A DNA stretch of 16,070 bases from Desulfobacteraceae bacterium (GTDB taxonomy: Bacteria > Desulfobacterota > Desulfobacteria > Desulfobacterales > SG8-13): contig JARFQH010000306.1 in the NCBI GenBank assembly GCA_029287875.1, positions 1 to 16,070 on the forward strand, in the 5' to 3' direction. Positions 7,651 through 13,551 of the stretch are shown here, piece by piece. Every line of letters begins with the position of its first letter. Within the stretch, counting starts at the first letter, position 1. The position numbers and the translations under genes were made by a program. The notes beneath the pieces were generated by a model. The model ran no database searches. It was not told the DNA's origin and was given only the letters and a program-made list of their open reading frames with translations.

Positions 7651-8727
7651 ATGAAGACCAACCTGCAAGAAACCCTTAAAATCGATCCGGTAATGACATC
7701 GGCGCCTTGTCGGGTAGACATGGGCGGCACCCTCGATCTGGCTGTTTTTTATAACCCGCTGCGGCACCTTTCGCCCTGCACGTTCAATCTCGCCATCGAT
7801 TTGAGGACCACGGTTCGGCTTCTGCCGTACCGATCCGGGCGGGTGAAAATAACATCGCGGGGATTCGAAAGCGCCGACTATCCATCCGACCGCGCCCCGT
7901 TCAACCATCCCCTGGGCCTCATGTTCGCCACGGCGGCCTATTTTGGGGCCGATGGGGTTCACGTGGTCATCGAGTCTCAATCACCGCCGCGCAGCGCACT
8001 GGGGGGGTCCTCGGCGGCGGCCGTGGCCCTGACCGCCGCCTTTTTGGTTGCTGCCGAGAACATGGCGCTGACCCCCGGTGTTCGGCGGCGAATTGCCCTT
8101 GTGGCCCACCGAATCGAGGAGAGTGTGGCCGGGGTGCCGTGCGGACGGCAGGACCAGCTGGCCGCTGCTTTCGGCGGTGTCAACGCATGGTACTGGCAAC
8201 CGGGGTGGCGGGGCTTTTCATTTAAAAAAAGCGCTCTTTTCAGGAAGAGATATTTTTCGACCTTCAGACGCCACCTGCTGCTGGCCTATTGCGGCGTGCC
8301 GCACGAGTCGAAAGACGTCAACGGACAGTGGGTGCACCAGTTTCTCGGCGGCGGGTACCGCCGGCACTGGATCGAAATCCTCCACTGGACCAAAAAGTTT
8401 ATTGACGCTCTGACCGGTTACAACTATATAGGGGCAGCCGAGGCCATGAACCGGGAAACGGCTCTGCGCCGGGAAATGACACCGGAGGTGCTTGACGACA
8501 TGGGCGCCAGGCTGGTAGAGACGTCGATGCGCTGCGACTGCGGGTCACGATTCACAGGCGCCGGCGGTGGGGGCTGCCTCTGGGCCCTCGGCCGTGCGGA
8601 AGATATCCAAAGACTCAGGCCTGCCTGGGAAGAAGTACTTTCAGAAAGACCGGAGGCGTGTCTGCTTCCGTTCGGCATCGATGCCGAGGGTCTGTCTACA
8701 GTCGGCCGGAGGCCCCCAGCGGTTTAG
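7651..8727 (+). CDS. GHMP-superfamily sugar kinase, HddA/COG2605-like
   Basis: GHMP kinases phosphorylate small molecules such as sugars, mevalonate or homoserine using ATP. The 358-residue product has all three family motifs. Motif 1 is SAPCRVDMGGTLDL near the N terminus (about 17-30). The phosphate-binding loop is PPRSALGGSSAA at 112-123. The C-terminal glycine motif is FTGAGGGGC at about 301-309. The segment GRQDQLAAAFGG (165-176) with Asp168 matches the GKQDQ...AAFGG signature of the HddA-type branch (heptose-7-phosphate kinase and related predicted kinases). Motif 1 has GGTLD where HddA has GGGTD, so the substrate may differ and is not assigned. It lies 33 nt after recO, probably in the same transcript. 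A GAGG about 15 nt upstream is a weak ribosome site. An alternative start is ATG 7693. Confidence 0.85.
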   Translation: MKTNLQETLKIDPVMTSAPCRVDMGGTLDLAVFYNPLRHLSPCTFNLAIDLRTTVRLLPYRSGRVKITSRGFESADYPSDRAPFNHPLGLMFATAAYFGADGVHVVIESQSPPRSALGGSSAAAVALTAAFLVAAENMALTPGVRRRIALVAHRIEESVAGVPCGRQDQLAAAFGGVNAWYWQPGWRGFSFKKSALFRKRYFSTFRRHLLLAYCGVPHESKDVNGQWVHQFLGGGYRRHWIEILHWTKKFIDALTGYNYIGAAEAMNRETALRREMTPEVLDDMGARLVETSMRCDCGSRFTGAGGGGCLWALGRAEDIQRLRPAWEEVLSERPEACLLPFGIDAEGLSTVGRRPPAV

Positions 8728-8768
8728 TTCGAAAATAGAATCAATCCCATCAAAATGGTGGGCACCGG

Positions 8769-8811
8769 CACCCGGATAAACGGTTGCAAACGGAGGCTGA
8801 AACTCGCCGCC
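8769..8811. repeat. 43-nt intergenic repeat, copy A
   Basis: This begins 41 nt after the GHMP kinase stop. It matches copy B (9115-9157) at 36 of 43 positions without gaps. Shared blocks include GGATAA, CGGTTGC, GGCTGA and CGCCGCC. Its terminal GGAGGC/GCCGCC arms can pair with one A-G mismatch. Confidence 0.65.
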
Positions 8812-8813
8812 AA

Positions 8814-8828
8814 CGGTCTCTAAGACCG
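8814..8828 (+). terminator. Hairpin after the GHMP kinase, possible weak terminator
   Basis: CGGTCT (8814-8819) and AGACCG (8823-8828) form a perfect 6-bp stem with loop CTA. Five T occur at 8840-8844, 11 nt past the stem, which is too far for a textbook intrinsic terminator. Position after the last gene of the left cluster makes a termination role plausible. Confidence 0.3.
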
Positions 8829-9054
8829 GACCAGGCCCGTTTTTAAATAGTGACGTCTGAATCAACTGAAGGTCGTTCCTTTCCGGAGCACCGGCATCGG
8901 GTCCGGTCCAAGATCCCGTGAGCGGCTTCAGACAGTCAGCCCCCGATCGAAACCGCCCATCCGGGTTCCGGTGCATTGTTTTCATGCACCGTGGCGGACC
9001 CAAGGGCCATGACCGTTTAAAACGAAAATAGATTAAATCGATTACATCCTTTAA

Positions 9055-9070
9055 TCCCGCCGCGGCGGGA
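9055..9070. repeat. Perfect 16-nt palindrome TCCCGCCGCGGCGGGA
   Basis: All 16 bases are self-complementary. As RNA it can fold as a 6-bp stem with a CGCG loop. It lies 113 nt before the glyQ start, just after an AT-rich patch that may be promoter. It could be an operator for a dimeric regulator or a leader hairpin. Its GCCGC can also pair with GCGGC in the next hairpin (9139-9143). Confidence 0.6.
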
Positions 9071-9114
9071 CTGAACGGGCGCAACTGGCCAAACTTAACC
9101 AACGCAGGCGCCTC

Positions 9115-9157
9115 CACCTGGATAAGCGGTTGCCAATGGCGGCTGATACACGCCGCC
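9115..9157. repeat. 43-nt intergenic repeat, copy B, in the glyQ leader
   Basis: This copy of the repeat ends 25 nt before the glyQ start codon. Compared with copy A, the change to C at 9140 restores a perfect GGCGGC/GCCGCC stem. The same change is what makes the following T-run look like part of a terminator. Confidence 0.65.
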
Positions 9158-9167
9158 CCAATTTTTT
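9138..9167 (+). terminator. Terminator-like hairpin just before glyQ, candidate attenuator
   Basis: GGCGGC (9138-9143) pairs perfectly with GCCGCC (9152-9157) around the loop TGATACAC. Six T follow at 9162-9167 after the spacer CCAA. This has the form of an intrinsic terminator, yet it lies between any possible promoter and the glyQ ribosome site (GAGAGA at 9171). It could end read-through from the left or attenuate glyQS. The 4-nt spacer and short stem make strength uncertain. No canonical T-box sequence is present. Confidence 0.45.
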
Positions 9168-9182
9168 CATGAGAGACAGCCG

Positions 9183-10052
9183 ATGAATTTTCAAGACGTT
9201 ATTAACGAGTTGAACAGATTCTGGGCCCGCAAAGGCTGCGTGATGGCCCAGCCTTATGACATGGAGGTCGGGGCCGGAACTTTTCACCCGACGACCCTGC
9301 TCAAGGCCTTGGGCCCCGAACCATGGAAGGTGGCCTACGTGCAGCCTTCCCGCAGGCCGACCGACGGTCGTTACGGGGACAACCCGAACCGTCTGCAGCA
9401 TTACTATCAGTACCAGGTGATTCTCAAACCCTCGCCGCTCGACGTTCAGCAGCAGTATCTGGAAAGCCTGAAAGTATTGGGGGTGGATCCGCTCGATCAC
9501 GACATCCGTTTCGTCGAAGATGATTGGGAATCGCCGACCCTCGGTGCTTCCGGTCTGGGGTGGGAGGTTTGGCTGGACGGTATGGAGATCACCCAGTTCA
9601 CCTATTTTCAACTGGCCGGCAGCATCGAACTGAAACCGGTATCCGTGGAACTGACCTACGGCCTGGAGCGCATTGCCATGTATCTCCAGGGAGTCGACAA
9701 CGTCTACGATCTAAAGTGGAACGACCGGATTTTCTATGGCGACGTGCATCATCAGCAGGAAGTCGAGCAGTCGACTTATAATTTCGAGAAAGCCGATGTC
9801 CCGGTCCTGTTCGACCTGTTCAATAAATATGAGGCTGAATCGCTGGCGCAGATTACGGCCGGTCTCGTTCTGCCGGCCTATGAATACTGCTTGAAATGTT
9901 CCCACACCTTCAATCTTCTCGATGCGCGGGGGGCGATCAGCGTCACCGAGCGTACCGGCTATATCGCCCGTATTCGCAACCTGGCGCGGGGTAGTGCCGA
10001 GGCTTACCTCAACCAACGTAAGGAAATGGGGTTTCCACTGTTGGCAAGGTAG
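9183..10052 (+). CDS. glyQ: Glycyl-tRNA synthetase alpha subunit
   Basis: GlyQ is the catalytic subunit of the alpha2-beta2 class II synthetase that charges tRNA-Gly with glycine in the cytoplasm. The 289-residue product starts with the highly conserved FQDVINELNRFWARKGCVMAQPYD and continues with GAGTFHPTTLLKALGPEPW. It carries the class II motif 2 region (YVQPSRRPTDGRYGDNPNRLQ) and a motif 3 region (VELTYGLERIAMYLQGVDNVYDL). Length is close to the usual 290-305. ATG 9183 is preceded by GAGAGA at 9171-9176, a good ribosome site. glyS follows after 65 nt, and the two gene products work as one complex. The leader contains a terminator-like hairpin that may regulate both. Confidence 0.98.
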   Translation: MNFQDVINELNRFWARKGCVMAQPYDMEVGAGTFHPTTLLKALGPEPWKVAYVQPSRRPTDGRYGDNPNRLQHYYQYQVILKPSPLDVQQQYLESLKVLGVDPLDHDIRFVEDDWESPTLGASGLGWEVWLDGMEITQFTYFQLAGSIELKPVSVELTYGLERIAMYLQGVDNVYDLKWNDRIFYGDVHHQQEVEQSTYNFEKADVPVLFDLFNKYEAESLAQITAGLVLPAYEYCLKCSHTFNLLDARGAISVTERTGYIARIRNLARGSAEAYLNQRKEMGFPLLAR

Positions 10053-10117
10053 CCAGTGGTCGTCAATCGAAGCGACATTGAGGAGCTTTAGATCATTCAT
10101 TCGGACCAGAGGTAACC

Positions 10118-12220
10118 ATGGATACGCTATTGCTTGAAATCGGTTCGGAAGAAATTCCGGCCGGCTACATTACCCCGGCCTTAGAGGCGCTGGCTTCCCA
10201 GCTGCACCAGCGGCTGACCGAGGCCCGCATCGAACACGGTGCAGTCAAAACTTACGGCACCCCCCGCCGGTTGACCGTTACGGTCGCGCAGGTTGCCGCC
10301 AAGCAGAAACCGATGAAAACAGAGCTCATCGGTCCGCCGGCCGCAATCGGTTTCGATCAGAATGGTCGGCCCACAATGGCCGCCCGCAAGTTTGCAGAGA
10401 AAGCCGGGGTTCCGGTCGAACGGTTGCGTACCGCAGAAACCGCCAAGGGAGCTTACCTGGTTGCCGAGAAAACCGAACGCGCCCTGGCCACCCGCACCCT
10501 GCTGAAGGAGATCCTGCCGGCGGTGATTCTATCGACACCCTTTCCGAAGAAAATGCGTTGGGCCGATTTCGACCTCGAATTTGCACGGCCGATACAGTCC
10601 ACAGTGGCATTGCTGGGAAAAAACGTCATTCAGTTTCAACTCGGCAACTTGAAGAGCGGGCGCATCACCCGCGGACATTACTTCATGTCGCCGGGCCGGA
10701 TAAAGATTCAACAGAGTGAAGAGTATACCGATGCCCTGAGGGCTGCCAGCGTGCTGGTCGACATAAACGAGCGCAAAAAGGTCCTGCAACGCGAAATCGC
10801 CAGTGTCGCCAAAAATCTCGGCGGACGTATCCTACCCGATGCCGAGCTGGAGGACATCAACACCAACCTGGTCGAGTATCCGGTGGCTGTGGCCGGAAAA
10901 TTCGACGAGGAATTTCTCGAAGTGCCGGACGAGGTGTTGATCAATTCCATGCGGGAGCATCAAAAATACTTTGCCGTGGTCGATGAGAAGAATCGGCTGC
11001 TGCCCTGCTTCATTTCCGTCAATAACACCAAAGCCCGTGACATGGCGCTGGTTGCCAGAGGCCACGAACGCGTGATCCGAGCCCGCCTGGCGGATGCCCA
11101 GTTTTTCTACCGGGGTGATCTCGAAGTGACCAACGATCATCGGGTCGAACAGCTCGAGGGGGTTTTGTTTCAGGCCCAACTGGGTACGATGCACGCCAAG
11201 ACCGAACGGGTGACCCACATTGCGGGCTTCCTGGCGGATGCCGTCGGTGACGACCCGAAAAAATCCACCGATCTGAAGCGCAACGTCCTTCGTGCGGCGC
11301 ACTTATGCAAGGCCGATCTCGTGAGCCACGTCGTCGGTGAGTTTCCGAAACTTCAAGGCGTGATGGGCAGGGTTTACGCCACGATAGCCGGAGAACCGGC
11401 TGAAGTCGCCGCGGCGATCGAGGAGCACTACCGCCCGGTCTATTCGGGGGCGCCGTTACCGGAGACGACAACAGGGGCGATCCTTGGGATAGCCGATAAA
11501 ATCGACTCCATTTGCGGCTGTTTCAGCGTGGGTTTGGTTCCGACCGGTGCATCGGATCCTTACGCCCTGCGGCGACAAGGTATCGGCATCGTTCAAATCA
11601 TGCTGGAAAAAGGGTTTTCCTTTTCCCTGTCGGCGCTGATTGAAAAAACGCTGAGTCTTTTCGGGAAGAAAAGCCCATCCGAACTTGCCGAGCTGACCGC
11701 GATTGTTTTCGGTTTCATCAAAAATCGAATGTCACACCTGCTGGCCGAAGAAGGATTTTCGAAAGACGTGATCGCGGCCGTGGTCGACATCTCCGGCGAC
11801 ACCATCCCCGATGTCTGGAATCGGGTCAGGGCCCTTGAGTCGTTGAAGGCTCAGCCCGATTTCGAGCCCTTGGCGGTTGCGTTCAAGCGGGTCGGCAATA
11901 TCATCAAAAAATCCGGTCCCGCCGCCCACGCCGGTGCGCCGCAAAAAGTCGATGCGGCGCTTTTCGAACACGAAAGCGAGGGGGTTTTGTATGCCGCATT
12001 CCAGGCAGCTGAAAGAAAGGCGACGGCGGCGATCGACCAGGGACGCTTCGATCAGGCCCTGCGGGAAATCGCCGCTCTGCGCGGCAGCGTCGACGCGTTA
12101 TTCGATGGTGTGATGGTGATGACCGACAAGAAGCGGCTGCGCGAAAACCGCCTGGCTCTGTTGGGCTGCATTGCGGGATTGTTCGAAAAATTTGCCGATT
12201 TCTCTAAGATTTCCACATAG
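10118..12220 (+). CDS. glyS: Glycyl-tRNA synthetase beta subunit
   Basis: GlyS is the large tRNA-binding subunit of the bacterial alpha2-beta2 glycyl-tRNA synthetase. The 700-residue product shows the conserved N terminus (LLLEIGSEEIPAGYITPALEAL) and the TYGTPRRLTV block. It also has the HD-like segment with KADLVSHVVGEFPKLQGVMGRVYA, then SDPYALRRQGIGIVQI. The C-terminal DALR-type anticodon-binding region ends with ALFDGVMVMTDKKRLRENRLALL. Length matches the family (about 690). ATG 10118 follows AGAGGT at 10108-10113. glyQ is 65 nt upstream with no terminator between, so co-transcription is expected. The gene looks intact. Confidence 0.98.
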   Translation: MDTLLLEIGSEEIPAGYITPALEALASQLHQRLTEARIEHGAVKTYGTPRRLTVTVAQVAAKQKPMKTELIGPPAAIGFDQNGRPTMAARKFAEKAGVPVERLRTAETAKGAYLVAEKTERALATRTLLKEILPAVILSTPFPKKMRWADFDLEFARPIQSTVALLGKNVIQFQLGNLKSGRITRGHYFMSPGRIKIQQSEEYTDALRAASVLVDINERKKVLQREIASVAKNLGGRILPDAELEDINTNLVEYPVAVAGKFDEEFLEVPDEVLINSMREHQKYFAVVDEKNRLLPCFISVNNTKARDMALVARGHERVIRARLADAQFFYRGDLEVTNDHRVEQLEGVLFQAQLGTMHAKTERVTHIAGFLADAVGDDPKKSTDLKRNVLRAAHLCKADLVSHVVGEFPKLQGVMGRVYATIAGEPAEVAAAIEEHYRPVYSGAPLPETTTGAILGIADKIDSICGCFSVGLVPTGASDPYALRRQGIGIVQIMLEKGFSFSLSALIEKTLSLFGKKSPSELAELTAIVFGFIKNRMSHLLAEEGFSKDVIAAVVDISGDTIPDVWNRVRALESLKAQPDFEPLAVAFKRVGNIIKKSGPAAHAGAPQKVDAALFEHESEGVLYAAFQAAERKATAAIDQGRFDQALREIAALRGSVDALFDGVMVMTDKKRLRENRLALLGCIAGLFEKFADFSKIST

Positions 12221-12283
12221 CAAACCATTTGTCGACAGCCTGTAACGGAGCCGCTGAGATTTGATCGCATTTTCGCTCCGTGA

Positions 12284-12325
12284 CGCTGGACGCTGCATGC
12301 AAAAAACCCTTAGGTCTGTCCAGCG
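12284..12325 (+). promoter_or_regulatory. Hairpin in the leader of the 84-residue protein gene
   Basis: CGCTGGAC (12284-12291) and GTCCAGCG (12318-12325) form a perfect 8-bp stem. The 26-nt loop contains the GCATGC palindrome and an A6 run. It lies 44 nt before the start codon, in the 149-nt gap after glyS. It could be a leader structure, an RNA-processing site or a weak glyS terminator (no T-run follows). Confidence 0.35.
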
Positions 12326-12358
12326 GATGTGGGGGATTTTCATTCTGTAAAGATATTT

Positions 12359-12363
12359 GGAGG
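12359..12363 (+). promoter_or_regulatory. Strong ribosome binding site that fixes the start at 12370
   Basis: GGAGG, in the context TTTGGAGGAAAGCA, is 6 nt before ATG 12370. It is the strongest Shine-Dalgarno in the window. It rules out the in-frame GTG-type start at 12280, which would add 30 non-conserved residues. Confidence 0.85.
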
Positions 12364-12369
12364 AAAGCA

Positions 12370-12624
12370 ATGGCCTACGATCCCGACAAAGATAAAATGC
12401 TCAAAAATTGGAAGTGCGAGGAAACCGGTCTGATGGTGTCGATCAACCGTTACGGGGACGGTGAACCAAAAGTCCAGATCGGCCCTCGGATTCTCATGAA
12501 AAAAGACGGCACCGAACGGGCGCCGGCGAAGGCGGGACGGCTGAGCGTCGAGGATGTCCTGTGGCTCTACGATATTATCGATGAAGTGAAAGAAAAGCTG
12601 TCCGCCATGGCCAAACCGGCATGA
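12370..12624 (+). CDS. Small conserved-looking protein, possibly PC4-like
   Basis: I do not recognise this 84-residue protein with certainty. The sequence predicts four short beta strands (LMVSINRY, KVQIGPRIL and flanking pieces), a basic turn with DGTERAPAKAGRLS, and a C-terminal helix (VEDVLWLYDIIDEVKEKLSAM). This order, together with the spacing of VS-x-n-KV-x-I-x2-R, P-x3-G-x-L and a final amphipathic helix, resembles the PC4/YdbC fold, which binds single-stranded DNA. That is inference from pattern only. It has no signal peptide and is probably cytoplasmic. A very strong ribosome site suggests high expression. It lies between glyS and a nucleoside phosphorylase, in the same direction as ligA. 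It could equally be an uncharacterised Desulfobacterota family. Confidence 0.8.
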   Translation: MAYDPDKDKMLKNWKCEETGLMVSINRYGDGEPKVQIGPRILMKKDGTERAPAKAGRLSVEDVLWLYDIIDEVKEKLSAMAKPA

Positions 12625-12711
12625 GGCCCGTTCCATCGATGAAAAGTGAAACCGGCGGCAGGCACGCTATCCGGTAAGACGGTGCACAAGGCCTCAAATA
12701 TACTATCCTGC

Positions 12712-13551
12712 ATGCCAACCTTCAAAGACCGGATCGATCAACCGATAAATCGGAACGCGCCTGCCGATCGTGGATCAGCCGACGATGCCGTCGTCAAACC
12801 CGTCAAAGGGAAAAGAGCGCCGGATACGGGTCGCCTTGCGGTTTTGGTCGGTACCTCTATCGATCTCGATCAGTTGGTGCGGTCGATGGGTCTGTCGACG
12901 TACCGTCCGCATCCGCTGTTCACGAGCCACCTCTACGTGCGGGCCCGAAACGACGCCGAGCCGGTATCTCTCGTCGGTCCGATCGTTGGCGCGCCCTATG
13001 CGGTAATGCTCCTGGAGACCTTGGTTGCCTGGGGTGTCCGGCAATTTTTCTTCTTCGGTTGGTGCGGTGCCGTATCCCCTGTGGTAAAAATCGGGGACAT
13101 CCTGTTGCCGACCGCGGCCTTTATCGACGAGGGAACATCGGTTCACTACTGCGATTCACGAGAAGCACCGACGGTTTCCCATCCAACGCCGGCTTCCGTT
13201 GAACAAATCAGGCATGTGCTGCGCCCGGAGAACACCCGCCTACATGCGGGAGCGGTGTGGACCACTGACGCCATCTTCAGGGAAACTCCGGATAAAATCC
13301 GGCGTTTTCAGGCCGAAGGGGCGCTGGCCGTCGACATGGAGATGTCGGCCCTTTTTTCTGCCGCAAACTATCGGGGCGTCGGCATCGGCGGCATTTTGGT
13401 GGTGTCCGACGAACTGTCTTCACTTCACTGGTTGCCGGGGTTTAAGACCGAAGCCTTCGCATCGGGACGGTCCCTGGCTTGCGAAATGATCGAGCGCTTA
13501 TGCCAACACCCCCTGTCGATCCGCACATCACCAAAAGAGTCGCAGAGCTGA
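12712..13551 (+). CDS. Nucleoside phosphorylase (PNP/UDP phosphorylase superfamily)
   Basis: These enzymes cleave nucleosides with phosphate (or, in relatives, water) for base salvage. The core carries the family glycine block GVRQFFFFGWCGAVSPVVKIGDILLP, with FGWCGA at about 115-120. It also has the nucleoside-binding VDMEMSALF (Glu210) and VVSDEL with Asp233, which usually contacts the purine or pyrimidine base. The substrate cannot be assigned; it is more distant than DeoD or Udp. Length is about 280 from ATG 12712. The frame also opens at GTG 12646 (302 residues); neither start has a clear ribosome site, and the first 40 or so residues look like an unconserved extension. The 3' end overlaps ligA by 52 nt, giving a short Ser/Pro-rich tail. 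The two genes are almost certainly co-expressed. Confidence 0.82.
   Translation: MPTFKDRIDQPINRNAPADRGSADDAVVKPVKGKRAPDTGRLAVLVGTSIDLDQLVRSMGLSTYRPHPLFTSHLYVRARNDAEPVSLVGPIVGAPYAVMLLETLVAWGVRQFFFFGWCGAVSPVVKIGDILLPTAAFIDEGTSVHYCDSREAPTVSHPTPASVEQIRHVLRPENTRLHAGAVWTTDAIFRETPDKIRRFQAEGALAVDMEMSALFSAANYRGVGIGGILVVSDELSSLHWLPGFKTEAFASGRSLACEMIERLCQHPLSIRTSPKESQS

Larger units (their letters stand above)
8728..9182. other. 455-bp non-coding region upstream of glyQ, rich in repeats and hairpins
   Basis: No gene is supported on either strand. From left to right it holds: a CGAAAATAG motif (8730-8746); repeat copy A (8769-8811); the hairpin CGGTCT-CTA-AGACCG (8814-8828), followed 11 nt later by five T; an imperfect hairpin around GGTGCAT/ATGCACC (8963-9001); an AT-rich patch with a second CGAAAATAG motif (9013-9054); a 16-nt perfect palindrome (9055-9070); and repeat copy B (9115-9157) with a T6 run. 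The glyQ promoter should lie here. ATGACC at 9009 and ATTAAA at 9032 are 17 nt apart, but both match sigma-70 boxes poorly. Confidence 0.7.

Noticed and set aside
9100..9160. A T-box riboswitch before glyQ (UGGA appears in the leader, fitting tRNA-Gly UCCA)
   Set aside because: The conserved T-box block of the AGGGTGGNACCGCG type is absent, no specifier stem is evident, and the UGGA lies within a repeat whose other copy has CGGA.
9169..9186. Five-codon mini-ORF (MRDSR) whose stop overlaps the glyQ start as ATGA
   Set aside because: No ribosome site precedes it (only the T-run), so it is probably chance; GAGAGA serves glyQ itself.
12639..12677. Twelve-codon upstream ORF before the nucleoside phosphorylase
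   Set aside because: The GAGG at 12623 is too distant and nothing in the peptide suggests leader function.
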